A stretch of DNA of 64,000 bases from Prorocentrum cordatum. Lineage: Eukaryota > Sar > Dinophyceae > Prorocentrales > Prorocentraceae. Numbering within the stretch: the stretch's first letter is position 1; every line of letters starts with the position of its first letter. The position numbers and the translations under genes are program-made. Below, one piece after another: positions 28,555 to 37,434 of this stretch. Location: positions 19,003-83,002 of the forward strand of contig CAUYUJ010003016.1 in assembly GCA_963575745.1 (NCBI GenBank), in the 5' to 3' direction. The notes under the pieces were generated by a model. The model saw nothing but the letters and a program-made list of their open reading frames with translations. It did not search any database and was not told where the DNA came from.

Positions 28555-29150
28555 ACCAAGACAGGCCAAGAGTGTGCCAAGAGCCCGCCGAGACGGTCCA
28601 AGAGGGTCCCTAATCGCCAAATGATCGGTCCAAAACGCCTTCACGCTCTCCAGACTGCCCAGGAGGCCTCCAGGACGCCCCAAGACGCCTCCAAGAGCAC
28701 TTCCGAGAGGGCCCTAAGCGGCCAAATTCAATGACTTTCAAATTTGGGCGTTCTCGCCTGTTCCACTTCCCGCCGCTCCAAAACCGCGCCAGAGGCCCCC
28801 AAGATCTCCCAAAGACTGCCCAAGAGGCCTCCAAGAAGGCCCCCAAACAGCCCAAGAGGACCCCAAGGCAGCCCAAAACGCCTCCAAAACGGCCCCAGAT
28901 GCCCCCAAGACGGCTCCAAGAGCGCGACCAGACGGGGGACCCGAACTGACATTTCGAGCCAAGAGGCTCCGTAGGCCCCTAGAGGTTCCCCAGAGGCCCC
29001 AAGAATTAAGCCCACTAGAGGTTCCAGGGAAGCCCGAAGAGGCCCCCAAGAGGCTCCCAGGAGGCCCCAAAGAGGCTCCCAAGAGGCCCCAAATTCCTCC
29101 CCAGCGGCACCAGAGAGACTTCCGAAGAGACCCCAAGAACCATCCCTGAG
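28555..29150 (+). repeat. CCAAGAGGCC-family tract
   Basis: Same family as 26440-27115 but on the + strand: repeated CCCCAAGAGGCTCC and CCAAGACGGCTCC. No fixed period. Confidence 0.8.
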
Positions 29151-29165
29151 CACTCTGGCCCACGT

Positions 29166-29202
29166 CAGCGTCGTCGTCGTTGCCGCCGCCGCCGCCGCCG
29201 TT

Positions 29203-29259
<57 letters not shown>

Positions 29260-29262
29260 TCC
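29166..29262 (+). repeat. (GTC)n microsatellite
   Basis: Starts with GCC variants, then near-perfect GTC triplets. Gives a spurious poly-Asp frame on minus. Confidence 0.95.
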
Positions 29263-29344
29263 CTTCAGGGTCGGCGGCACCCAGGAAGGCCTTCGCAATA
29301 TAACACATTAGCCGTTTTGGGCCCCAAACAGTGTGCTAACGCAC

Positions 29345-29750
29345 TGTGGAGGTTGAAGACATGTTATGTAACTATGTAGGCTACGTAGTGCAAGCTATGG
29401 TGTGTACGCTTTGCGGTGTCAGCTATGTGGTGCAAGCTACGTTGTGCACGCTATGCGGTGTAAGTGATGTCGGGCCAAGTATGCGGTGCGGCATATGCGA
29501 TATTGGTTATGGTGTGTAAGCCATATGGTGCAAGCTATGTGGCGTACGATATGTGGGGGTGAGCTATATGGCGTGAGCTGTGTTGCGTAGTGTTGGTGGC
29601 GTGAGCTGCGTAGTGAATGTGGTGTAAGCTAACCATGTTGTGCAAGCTATGTGGTGTACGCAATATGGTGTGAGCTGTGCGGTGTGAGCAGTGTGGTGAA
29701 CGCTGTGCGGCTTCAGCTATGGTGTGCAAGCTATGTGGTGGAAGCGCACG
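29345..29750 (+). repeat. Degenerate GCTATGTGGTGCAA tandem tract
   Basis: Repeated CAAGCTATGTGGTG and CTATGCGGTGTAAG words at about 13-16 bp spacing. The same word family appears at 59390-59480 and 61615-61670. It leads directly into the 29755 tract. Confidence 0.8.
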
Positions 29751-29754
29751 GGGC

Positions 29755-30120
29755 ACCCAAGTGGCGCCAACCTGCGGGCACGGGTGCCAACGAGGCGAAA
29801 CCTCACCGAGCGGGCGCGGGCGCCAACGAGGCGAATGCACGGAACATCTACCCAGCGCAGGGGCGCCCACGTGCGGGCACGGGCGCCAGCGAGGCGAAAC
29901 CTCGGCAAACCCACCCAGCGCAAGGGGCGCCAACGAGGCGCTACCGAGCGGGCACGGGCGCCAACGCGGCGAACCCTCGGGAAATCCACCCAGCGCACGG
30001 TGCGCAAGGCGCCCACGTGCGGGCACGGGCACCGACGATGCGAAAACTCTGGAAACCCACCCAACGCACGGGACGCCCACGAACGGGTAATGGCGCCAAC
30101 GTGGCGAAAACCCGGGAACC
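29755..30120 (+). repeat. GGCGCCAACGAGGCGAAACCTCGG tandem tract
   Basis: About seven copies of a 50-65 bp unit with a core GCGCCAACGAGGCGAAACC and a CACCCAGCGCA block. The same tract type follows the CTATGTGGTG tract at 61680-61890, so the two are linked as one composite family. Confidence 0.8.
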
Positions 30121-30310
30121 GCATTAAGAAAGCCAAGTAAGAACCCCGAGGTGAAAGCACTGACCTGAAGGCCTCAACAGTTCCACGGGAGGGAGGCGGA
30201 CTATGTTCAAAACGCTGAACGTTACGTTCTGCTAGCGCCGCGCAAGTTTGCCTCAAACCCCCAACTGTTACATGGAAACCCCTCCTCCTGGACCTGGACG
30301 GGGGGGTCCG

Positions 30311-30443
30311 CGACGCGTTGGAGCGTCCAAGATGGCCCAAGACGGTTCCAAGAGCGCCTCCGAGAGCCCAAGTTGACCTCCAAGATGGCTTAAGACTCCT
30401 AGAGGCCGCAATAACGAATCAAGACGGCCACAGGTGGCCACAG
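30311..30443 (+). repeat. CCAAGAGGCC-family tract, left flank of the copia insertion
   Basis: Contains CCAAGATGGCCCAAGACGG and CCAAGAGCGCCTCC. It continues on the far side of the copia element at 46764-47205, so the element inserted into an older repeat tract of about 0.6 kb. Confidence 0.7.
30439..30443 (+). repeat. Target site duplication CACAG, left
   Basis: CACAG abuts the outer end of the left LTR and is matched by CACAG at 46759-46763 outside the right LTR. Five bp is the usual duplication for copia elements. Confidence 0.8.
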
Positions 30444-30728
30444 AGTCGAAAACAAGCTGGTAAGCTTAGGTATGTGTTACGCTTTAAGCGTTGCCATATC
30501 CCAGGCTTTGGCTCATATCGCATGAGCAAGAGAGCAAGACGAAGCATGGGATCTGGAGTAAAGGATAGGATGGGCATCGTCAATGGAAAAGGTATTTTCC
30601 GATCTCTGATGCAAGTCGTGCGCCTCGGTGAGGCACAATCACATATTTGGCCGGGCCCGGCTTGAGCCAGGCACGGCAGCGGTACATGCTCGATTTATAC
30701 CTCGCCTTTAACCTTCTCCGTTTAAAGT
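30444..30728 (-). repeat. 3' LTR of copia element
   Basis: 285 bp, identical to 46474-46758 except T/C at 30705. The termini are AGTC...AAGT on + (ACTT...GACT in sense), not the usual TG...CA. It contains a 12-bp palindrome GCCGGGCCCGGC at 30650-30661 and a TATAAAT word in sense near 30693-30699. Confidence 0.93.
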
Positions 30729-30832
30729 CGGAGGGGGAGGAGACGAGCAGGCACCGCACTTCTACATTATGCGGAAAAACAGTGCTAAGCAGCAGCGGCT
30801 GCCTACAAGGAAAGGGCGCGCGAGTAGCCTCG
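30729..30832 (-). other. 3' untranslated segment; purine run on the wrong strand for a PPT
   Basis: The 104 bp between the RNase H stop and the 3' LTR. The position where a sense polypurine tract is expected reads pyrimidine-rich in sense (purine-rich GGAGGGGGAGGAG on +). No sense-strand PPT is evident. A GCGAG-TAGC-CTCGC hairpin spans the stop codon region at 30820-30833. Confidence 0.55.
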
Positions 30833-31720
30833 CTACCGGCGAGTTTCCTCGCTATTAAAGCGCACCTGCCCGCGGGTTTCCCCGCTAGCTCGGGAGGCAG
30901 GGCCGTCCTGAGACGACCTGCCCGCCCTATACGGTGTATGTTTCTTCAGCTCGTGCTTGAAGGATTGCTGGCCGGCCATTACTTGTAGGAGCAACGCGCG
31001 GTCAATACTACCTTTGGTATGACCATCGGCAGTCATATCCCGCGTGTCACACCATTGAACGCTTTCAACGATTCCGCGCTCCATCATCTGGCGGATCCAG
31101 CTAATGTGCCCAAGCAGAGTACATTCTGTGGGCTTCTTCAGATCTTTGCTAGACAAAGACTTGAAGACAGACTCGGCATCAATAGTCAGAGTGACTTTGA
31201 TACATAGACCACCCATTTCCAATATGTTCTTTAACTGTGTGGGGGTCAATGGTCCCGAGTGTAGCTCGTGGAGCGTTACAATGGTCGGGTAGCAGTCTTC
31301 CAAGTTGTGGGCTGCTGCCAGTGTTTCCGCAGAGTAGCTCGAACGCACCTGCAGTCGATGAGACTTGCAGTATGCGTCCACCAGGTGCACGACGGGTTTC
31401 CCCGCTTGCGTGTGGCCACGCCTCAGCAGGTTAGCCCCGCGGATACCATAGCCTTTGACTTCGTCGTCTTCATCTCCGTTGAGACGACGATAGCCAGAAT
31501 CGCTATGCAGGTCGACTTCTCCTGTTGGGGTCATAGCTTGATACACGATCTTCTTCGGACCTGCCTGTAGTTTTCTGGTAACCGCGTTTAGTCGTCGTAC
31601 CTGGATGTTTGTCGGTTCCTGGATACGTTGTAGTGAGACAACATAGACCATCAACCATACCTGCGTGATCAACGCATAGGCTAGAGCGCCACGAAGACTG
31701 ACGAACATATCAGAAATCGT
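30833..31720 (-). CDS. Copia RT thumb/connection and RNase H segment (after in-frame UAG)
   Basis: Continues the RT frame directly after the UAG at 31721-31723. The first residues match the copia RT connection (LRGALAYALI, then a leucine-rich run). RNase H residues can be placed: D70 in HSDSGY (counting from the Met at 31708), Glu in YSAET, Asp in TIDAES, and the final Asp in MTADGHTKG, the copia D-x-L-T-K signature with one change. It degrades the RNA strand during cDNA synthesis. The tail holds two hairpin repeats. It can only be made by readthrough or internal initiation, or is lost in this copy. Confidence 0.75.
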   Translation of the reverse strand, partial: TISDMFVSLRGALAYALITQVWLMVYVVSLQRIQEPTNIQVRRLNAVTRKLQAGPKKIVYQAMTPTGEVDLHSDSGYRRLNGDEDDEVKGYGIRGANLLRRGHTQAGKPVVHLVDAYCKSHRLQVRSSYSAETLAAAHNLEDCYPTIVTLHELHSGPLTPTQLKNILEMGGLCIKVTLTIDAESVFKSLSSKDLKKPTECTLLGHISWIRQMMERGIVESVQWCDTRDMTADGHTKGSIDRALLLQVMAGQQSFKHELKKHTPYRAGRSSQDGPASRASGETRGQVRFNSEETRR

Positions 31721-31723
31721 CTA
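31718..31723 (-). promoter_or_regulatory. In-frame UAG between RT and RNase H
   Basis: TAG at 31723-31721 is followed in the same frame by ACG ATT TCT and then the RT connection domain without a break. It is either a nonsense mutation in this copy or a readthrough codon. The position inside a domain boundary normally fused in copia elements favours mutation. Confidence 0.6.
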
Positions 31724-32476
31724 TGTCGCTTTGCTCTCAGGATCAGCTCCTGTAAGTTCTGGATGTGTGATAGGACGAAGCTGTTTGATGTATTCGTCCT
31801 GATCAAGAGTGACGCTCCCATCATCGGTCTTGTTATACCGAACGGCACAATTTGTGTATGTGTGCTTGTTCAGTTTGCACTTCCCAAACGTATCTTCAAC
31901 ACACTTGACATACTTGTCAATAGCCTCTTCCTTCCCAGTCATATTGATGTCATCAACGTGCTTGGCTGTCAAGAGGTTTGGGCTCATCTCGAACTCTTCG
32001 TCGTATGAAGTAGGCTGTAGCCCAAAGCTCCTAGTGATGGACCTGAGCTTCAGCGAGAATGCCCTGGGAGCATCCTTCGTGCCCGTCCCCGGCTTCAGAC
32101 ACCGAAGACAATGCTTTGATTCGTCATATGACTCAAAGCCTGGCAGCGTGCGAAGGACAGCTGCTGACCCAGGTGGTAGTGCGAAGCACACCACGCGCTC
32201 TTTCTCGCCCGTTGCCGCGGCGAGCTCGCCATAGGTCAGTCCCTTCAAGAAAGCCATGTTGATGTCCAGGGAAGCGATGATCCAAGCTTTGTTGCATGCG
32301 GCAGAACTTGCGAGCAGTCTCTGGCTTGACCTCCTTGCCGTGCCAGAGAAGGTTTCGACATCAAAGGCTTCAAGGTCCATAAAGCCACGGAGTACCAAGC
32401 GCAACCTGATCGTCCTTTCCATTTCGCCCTTTTCGTTCTTGACAAACTTCCATTTGTATACGTAGCGTGACGTCAT
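31721..32476 (-). CDS. Copia reverse transcriptase palm segment
   Basis: Starts at an ATG overlapping the integrase-frame stop as ATGA. SRYVYKWKFV and RLRLVLRGF match the RVT_2 start, SLDINMAFLKG holds motif A (D71), GTKDAPRAF is the motif B region, and KHVDDIN (D175, D176) is motif C with His for the usual Tyr. The fingers' first part lies in the upstream frame, so the domain is split by a -1 frame change. Reaction: RNA- and DNA-templated cDNA synthesis. Confidence 0.85.
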   Translation of the reverse strand: MTSRYVYKWKFVKNEKGEMERTIRLRLVLRGFMDLEAFDVETFSGTARRSSQRLLASSAACNKAWIIASLDINMAFLKGLTYGELAAATGEKERVVCFALPPGSAAVLRTLPGFESYDESKHCLRCLKPGTGTKDAPRAFSLKLRSITRSFGLQPTSYDEEFEMSPNLLTAKHVDDINMTGKEEAIDKYVKCVEDTFGKCKLNKHTYTNCAVRYNKTDDGSVTLDQDEYIKQLRPITHPELTGADPESKAT

Positions 32477-32490
32477 GATGTTAGACGCTT
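32473..32490 (-). promoter_or_regulatory. Integrase/RT frame junction (ATGA overlap inside the RT domain)
   Basis: The upstream frame ends TCA-TGA and the RT frame begins ATG within it, a -1 change. The upstream frame already encodes the RT N-terminus (YTELKTWLDNKCF), so the junction cuts a domain. A one-base deletion between about 32480 and 32500, programmed shifting, or stop-coupled reinitiation are all possible. Confidence 0.6.
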
Positions 32491-35400
32491 GCTCAAGTCA
32501 GTCATCTGGAAGCATTTGTTGTCAAGCCAAGTCTTCAATTCTGTGTAAAGGGCTTTGGAAACTTTGACCGGATTTGCTTGGATGTCGGCCTTCGTGAGTA
32601 GATCGTCTTCCTTGACGACCACGGCACGTTTGGAAGCAGCACTAACGTATACTCGCATAGTTGTGACGCTGCTGTCATCCAACAATCGGTGTTGCTGCTC
32701 GGACAGGACGACTTTGGACATGTCTGCTGTGAAGCAGAGCTCGATGTACTTCCCGTGCTCATCGGAGTCCAGATCATATTTACTGTCCGGATCCGTGGAG
32801 CATAAGGGAACGTAGTAAGAAGTGTCCATGTCGTATCCTGGCGGGTGACCCCGCTCCGGCAAGTGGCCTTGCACATCTTCACAGGTCGTAGAGACTAACA
32901 CACACTGTGTGTCTGTCATGTATGTGGGAACTGTATGCATGACTTCCTCTGTGTCAGCTTCAAGGAGTGTTCTGTCATCCATCAGTTCAGCATACCACGA
33001 CTTCAAGACAAAAGCATCCAGATCTTCTTCTGTTTCCTCTATGATGGTCGGGAGCCGACCATCGTTATCCGTAGGAGGCTCCTCAGGAGCAGCTGCTGGA
33101 GGTGACTCGCTTGGTGGTGGACCATCAGCGAGTTCCTCAAACTTAGTGAGGTCTCGGTCAAATCCAGCAGACGACTTCCTGGATTTAAGACACTGGATGA
33201 TGCGTGAGTGTGTAGATCCTGTGATGTCATAGATGTTCAAGGCAGTGCCATCAGCTTCATAGTAATGAAAACCAGGGGTCACATCATTATCATAGTGCAC
33301 TAGTGTACAGCTGTCTGCATAGGGTGCAGCAGGCAACTTCGTCAGGCTCTTGGCAAGTCGTACAGCAACAACGTTTTCAATACGAAAGTAGTTGCGTATG
33401 AGGTACTGAAGAGCCAAGTGCACCTTAGGCGAAAGTCGGCTCGCAGCAGTCATCTGCAGCCGACCCTGTTTCGCTGGTAGATATCCGAAAGTCATGGCGG
33501 GTTTCCCCGCTGGCAGACCGGCAATAAAGGCCAATACTGTCCGAAGGGCCGTATTGTCCGATCCTATCTCGCGGACCATAAGTGCTTCGATGTACAGCGT
33601 GTGTCGTGTGTCAGGATACTGTACTCGCACCTCGCGACTGCCGACCTTCACGATGACCTGGCCTCGGTCAGGTTCGTTGCGGATGACCGGGTATGGACCA
33701 CTCCATCCACCCCAGTCGTCTTTCGTGGTGGTCGGGCGATGATAGTCCACGAGATCTCCCTCTTTGTAGTGAAATTCACCCGTAGCAGTAGTCTTCGTAC
33801 GGAGAGCCCTGTTCGTCTTGGCAACCGCAGTGGCCTGCGTGATTGCCTCCAGACTAACCCTCCTGATTGTTTCCTCCCTTGAGTGATCTGATGATTCAGC
33901 GGACTGATCATGATCCAAGACAGGGAAATCGGGAAGCATAGCTGGTTGTCTGCCATACAGCGCATTGTACGGAGACACTTCATTGTAGAAGGTAAATGCG
34001 TTGCTGGCAAACAAGGCTTCATGTAAGAGACGAGTGAAATTGAGAGGAATATTTAATCTATTCAATTCTTCTCCCATCACGTGTAAGAGGTGTCGCAGGA
34101 TGCCGTTCCTAGCTTCGATAGTTGTGGCGTGTTGGCCACGCGCTCGGATACGAAGCTCTGTTCCCTTAGCCTTAAGGATGGCCTTTGCTGTATCATTATT
34201 CAGTGCTCCTTCCCCATCGGAGTATAAGATTTTAGCAGGGCCATGTTGCATCCAAGTCGTATGATAGGCATCGAGAACAGTATGCATGGCTTTATCAGGA
34301 ATCTCTGTGCCAGCTGCCCAGCGAATACAACGGTCGATGATGTGAAAAACAATATGTTCCTGTTTGTAAAAGAAAAGATCACATTCGACTTCCTCGTTGA
34401 AACGTCCTGGCAGTGACACAGAAGGCATCACCGTGTTGCCTGGTTTGTCCCAGGCTCGACATTCTCTACACGAGTCACAAATGCCTTTGATCAGACTCAA
34501 ACGGGTTTCACCCAGACCAACCTTGGTTAGAATCATCCGCATTTTTGGCTCCTTGGCATGAAACCATCTCAAGTGGAGTTTGCGGAGTTCTCGCTGCACT
34601 ACAGCTGGGTCGAAGCTGCGCAGGTTTTGGAGGCTGAGCTGAACGTCGAAGCGAGTCCAATCAGGGAGCCTTGGCCTTGGCCTCGGCTCTGCTTGAGGCT
34701 GCGGCGGTGGTGGAGGATCTCCTCCCTCCATGCGTCCGCGCCTTGCTGCAACTTGTGGCAGTCTACGGTGATCGTCAGAGCTGCCAGCGCCAGTGTTGCC
34801 ACCATTAGCCCCTTCGGCTCTGGTGATGTCATGGCTGCTGGCGCCTGCGGTTGGATCGCCCTCACCAGGCCGTGGCGGCCTAGGCGCGCGTATGCGCGCT
34901 CTCGCGGCCGGCGCCGCTTTTGCGGCTGGCGCCGCTTCTGCGGCTGGAGCCGCTTCCGCGGCTGGCGCCGCAGGAGCGGCTTGCCCCGCCGGGCGCGGCT
35001 GGCCAAAGTTATCTGGCAGCTTCCATTTTTCGGCGAATCTGCATTGGCCAGATATCTTGGTGTGGTGAGGATTGCTCTTCTGATATTCCTTCTTACAGCT
35101 TGGACAGTCCCAGTAATACGGTTCAACATCATACCACCGACACATCTTCGGATCCCTGCTGTGCTTTGGTGATTGCTTGTAGTTGTTGTCCACACAGCCA
35201 GGGCACCCAAGACCGCCAGGTGGTGGTCGCCAGATTTCTCCGTTTGGGTGTCTCCGGATTGTTGGGTCGTCCAAGTCGTAGCCAGCACTGTTTGTTACGA
35301 ACGCATAGCTGCGTTCACGATTCGCGAATGGATCGCGACCGTAAGCAAACAGGTCTTTGGCGATTTGCACCGCATCAACGATCAGTGACTGCATTCTGTA

Positions 35401-37431
35401 GGTATACTGTGCCGCCCTTGCTAGTTCTTTGTTACAAGCATTGGCGTGCACATGATTACCTGGACAACGCTTGCCTCTGAAAGGTGCCAACAACTCTTCT
35501 TTGTTTGCCATCATCTGTGTTGGCTTGCGGATGTATTGTCCAAATGAATCTTTGAGACCAGTCGTGCACTGATCAATAATCGTTTGGCAAGTGACCTTGC
35601 GTTGTGCCAGTTCCTTCCATGGCTGGATCTCATCCACCCACGTGCCCATTGGTTGTTCCCTGAGAAAGAAACGTCTTAGGTCGTCTTGTAATAGAGCGAC
35701 TGTTCCACAGAACGTGATGTGAGGCAGGTCCTCTTTGTGGTGTTTAAGCCACGTATCATGATTGACCTGTGCATTGAAATAGGAAGGAAGTCCAGTAGTT
35801 CTGCAGCTTGGCTGCAGAATCGTGATCTTGACAAAGCAAGTCTTGAGGTAGTGGAGGACTGCTCTTTGTACTTCCGAGTTTCCAAGGTCAACCATAGATA
35901 TCTTGTCAAGGTTCCCGCCTGACGAGAGTCCCCTCTTGAAGGCTAATATGGATATACCACCCTTGCCCCCACATAATTCAAGCATGTCCACTTGATTGTT
36001 TCTGCCGTAGCATAATGACTGGACCATCGAGAAGACATCAGCATGTGAGTCAGCGGGTTGCCCCGCCGGTAACATCATGAAGATGTCCTCTGATTCGCTG
36101 TCCGAGTCCGAGTCGTCAAGAGGAACGTCGTTGAAATATGTGGAGCAGTCAAGCCCTTTGAGGTCCTCTCCACAGTCGTCGTTACCGTCTTCCACTTTCT
36201 TCGGGACTTTCTTCGGTTTGATGCCGGCCTCTTTGTCAGCTTTCTGCTTTTCTTTCTGTTTTATCCTGGCATCAGTGGGCAACGCAGTTTCCGCGGAGAG
36301 ATCCGCTGCGGAGGAATCCACTGTTAAGTCAGGAAATGGCGGAATTTCAGGAAGGTTGTTGGTGGGTCGCGTTTGGCAACGCTCAATCGAAGGGGGAGGA
36401 GATCGATCGTCGTCGACGATCGTCACACGCTTTGGGCGTGGCCTTCGCGACTCACCGTCGCCATGAAGAACTGGAGCCGGAGGCTCCCAGTATAGCCGAG
36501 TACTGATGTTTGTAACCCCATCAGGTAATGGAGCTACATAATTGTACCCAGTTGGCTGATCCTGAATTCTAATATCTTGAACGATCTTATTCGTGTCCAG
36601 GTCGGTCGTGACTCTACGAACAACATGGTCCCATTGAGGGCCCTTTTGTGGACATTGGACGTAGTGTCTGACCTTTTTGTCAACGCGAGTACACACGCTG
36701 AGGTGTACCGCACTCCGCTCATTCCTGATCATGTTGGCTTTATCGAGTTGATCAAGGAAGCGTGCAATAATGATAGCCAAAGTTTTATACCGAAACTCGG
36801 CACGTTGCTGATCTTGGCCATACCAATCCAAATCATGCTCCTTGTGTGAGCCACAAGTACATTTCCATAAGTTTATCGGTATATGAGGACAAGATGTAGC
36901 AACTTGTATATAAGAACCACTGGGATATTTACTGGATCGGTCAAACTTGATACCGAAATGACAGAGTCTCATTCGTATAATGCTTAGCTTCAAATCTTCG
37001 ATAACATCTTTGATCGGACCCTGTTTCCAGAAATACCCGGGTGGCCCCAGGATAACTATCTGCATTCTCAGAGCACGCGCTTTGATCAGGAGATTTTGTA
37101 TACGTTGATAATGTGGTCCCGCCCTCTTTCCTGGAGTACGAACGTACCAATCAGAGGGTGTGGCCACCCACAACATATTGTAGTCTCCTGCCAACAAATT
37201 TCCCAAATACTGTGTTCCAGTTGAAGTCATTACCTCATTATGGGTAATCCGGTCGCATATATATCCACGGGTTCGGAGTTCAGCGCAAGCTGTGCGAATA
37301 TCTTCGATGACAAGACATTTTGAATGATATTTTTCCTCTCGGGCCTCAGCGCGGCCAACGTATGTCGCGAGGAGGCCGGTATTCGGCTTCTCTTCGCAAG
37401 CGAGCGCCGCCGGCGCGCCCGCCTGCCCCCG
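32473..37431 (-). CDS. Copia methyltransferase-like region, integrase and RT N-terminus
   Basis: The frame continues from the codon after UGA 37432-37434; its first Met is at 37230 (residue 1 here). Residues ~417-424 (ELCGGKGG) resemble SAM motif I; LQPSCRTTG (~472) sits where PPC would be; IRKPTQMMAN (~565) matches the K-P-T signature of dinoflagellate retroelement methyltransferase-like domains. Integrase: HHCC region (~880-935) with CDSCREC, then D951, D1005 and E1039 (DD33E), and a C-terminal domain with WSGPYPV. It ends with the first part of RT. Two linkers carry hairpin repeats encoding Ala-rich text. It inserts cDNA with 5-bp staggered cuts. Confidence 0.8.
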   Translation of the reverse strand, partial: RGQAGAPAALACEEKPNTGLLATYVGRAEAREEKYHSKCLVIEDIRTACAELRTRGYICDRITHNEVMTSTGTQYLGNLLAGDYNMLWVATPSDWYVRTPGKRAGPHYQRIQNLLIKARALRMQIVILGPPGYFWKQGPIKDVIEDLKLSIIRMRLCHFGIKFDRSSKYPSGSYIQVATSCPHIPINLWKCTCGSHKEHDLDWYGQDQQRAEFRYKTLAIIIARFLDQLDKANMIRNERSAVHLSVCTRVDKKVRHYVQCPQKGPQWDHVVRRVTTDLDTNKIVQDIRIQDQPTGYNYVAPLPDGVTNISTRLYWEPPAPVLHGDGESRRPRPKRVTIVDDDRSPPPSIERCQTRPTNNLPEIPPFPDLTVDSSAADLSAETALPTDARIKQKEKQKADKEAGIKPKKVPKKVEDGNDDCGEDLKGLDCSTYFNDVPLDDSDSDSESEDIFMMLPAGQPADSHADVFSMVQSLCYGRNNQVDMLELCGGKGGISILAFKRGLSSGGNLDKISMVDLGNSEVQRAVLHYLKTCFVKITILQPSCRTTGLPSYFNAQVNHDTWLKHHKEDLPHITFCGTVALLQDDLRRFFLREQPMGTWVDEIQPWKELAQRKVTCQTIIDQCTTGLKDSFGQYIRKPTQMMANKEELLAPFRGKRCPGNHVHANACNKELARAAQYTYRMQSLIVDAVQIAKDLFAYGRDPFANRERSYAFVTNSAGYDLDDPTIRRHPNGEIWRPPPGGLGCPGCVDNNYKQSPKHSRDPKMCRWYDVEPYYWDCPSCKKEYQKSNPHHTKISGQCRFAEKWKLPDNFGQPRPAGQAAPAAPAAEAAPAAEAAPAAKAAPAARARIRAPRPPRPGEGDPTAGASSHDITRAEGANGGNTGAGSSDDHRRLPQVAARRGRMEGGDPPPPPQPQAEPRPRPRLPDWTRFDVQLSLQNLRSFDPAVVQRELRKLHLRWFHAKEPKMRMILTKVGLGETRLSLIKGICDSCRECRAWDKPGNTVMPSVSLPGRFNEEVECDLFFYKQEHIVFHIIDRCIRWAAGTEIPDKAMHTVLDAYHTTWMQHGPAKILYSDGEGALNNDTAKAILKAKGTELRIRARGQHATTIEARNGILRHLLHVMGEELNRLNIPLNFTRLLHEALFASNAFTFYNEVSPYNALYGRQPAMLPDFPVLDHDQSAESSDHSREETIRRVSLEAITQATAVAKTNRALRTKTTATGEFHYKEGDLVDYHRPTTTKDDWGGWSGPYPVIRNEPDRGQVIVKVGSREVRVQYPDTRHTLYIEALMVREIGSDNTALRTVLAFIAGLPAGKPAMTFGYLPAKQGRLQMTAASRLSPKVHLALQYLIRNYFRIENVVAVRLAKSLTKLPAAPYADSCTLVHYDNDVTPGFHYYEADGTALNIYDITGSTHSRIIQCLKSRKSSAGFDRDLTKFEELADGPPPSESPPAAAPEEPPTDNDGRLPTIIEETEEDLDAFVLKSWYAELMDDRTLLEADTEEVMHTVPTYMTDTQCVLVSTTCEDVQGHLPERGHPPGYDMDTSYYVPLCSTDPDSKYDLDSDEHGKYIELCFTADMSKVVLSEQQHRLLDDSSVTTMRVYVSAASKRAVVVKEDDLLTKADIQANPVKVSKALYTELKTWLDNKCFQMTDLSKRLTS
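34904..34971. repeat. Hairpin array, four units at exact 18-nt period
   Basis: GCGGC-CGGC-GCCGC, GCGGC-TGGC-GCCGC, GCGGC-TGGA-GCCGC and GCGGC-TGGC-GCCGC at 34904, 34922, 34940 and 34958. A decayed fifth (GCGGC-TTGC-CCCGC) lies at 34977. They encode an Ala/Pro linker between the methyltransferase-like region and integrase. Confidence 0.9.
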
Positions 37432-37434
37432 TCA
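37426..37434 (-). promoter_or_regulatory. UGA-CGG readthrough-type stop between protease and integrase frames
   Basis: The protease ORF stops at TGA (37434-37432), followed by CGG. The same frame is then open for another ~4.95 kb, with coding-like text from the very next codon. UGA followed by CGG or CUA is a well-known leaky context in plant and animal RNA viruses. GC-rich sequence follows (37381-37431) that could fold. The nearest Met is 200 nt away. Confidence 0.6.

Noticed and set aside
34540-34560. Spliced-leader-like CATTTTTGGCTC
   Set aside because: It only partly resembles the dinoflagellate spliced leader core and lies inside the copia integrase frame.
34904-34971. Short palindromic repeats at fixed spacing as a CRISPR-like array
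   Set aside because: Spacers are 4 nt and coding, there are no cas genes, and the setting is eukaryotic.
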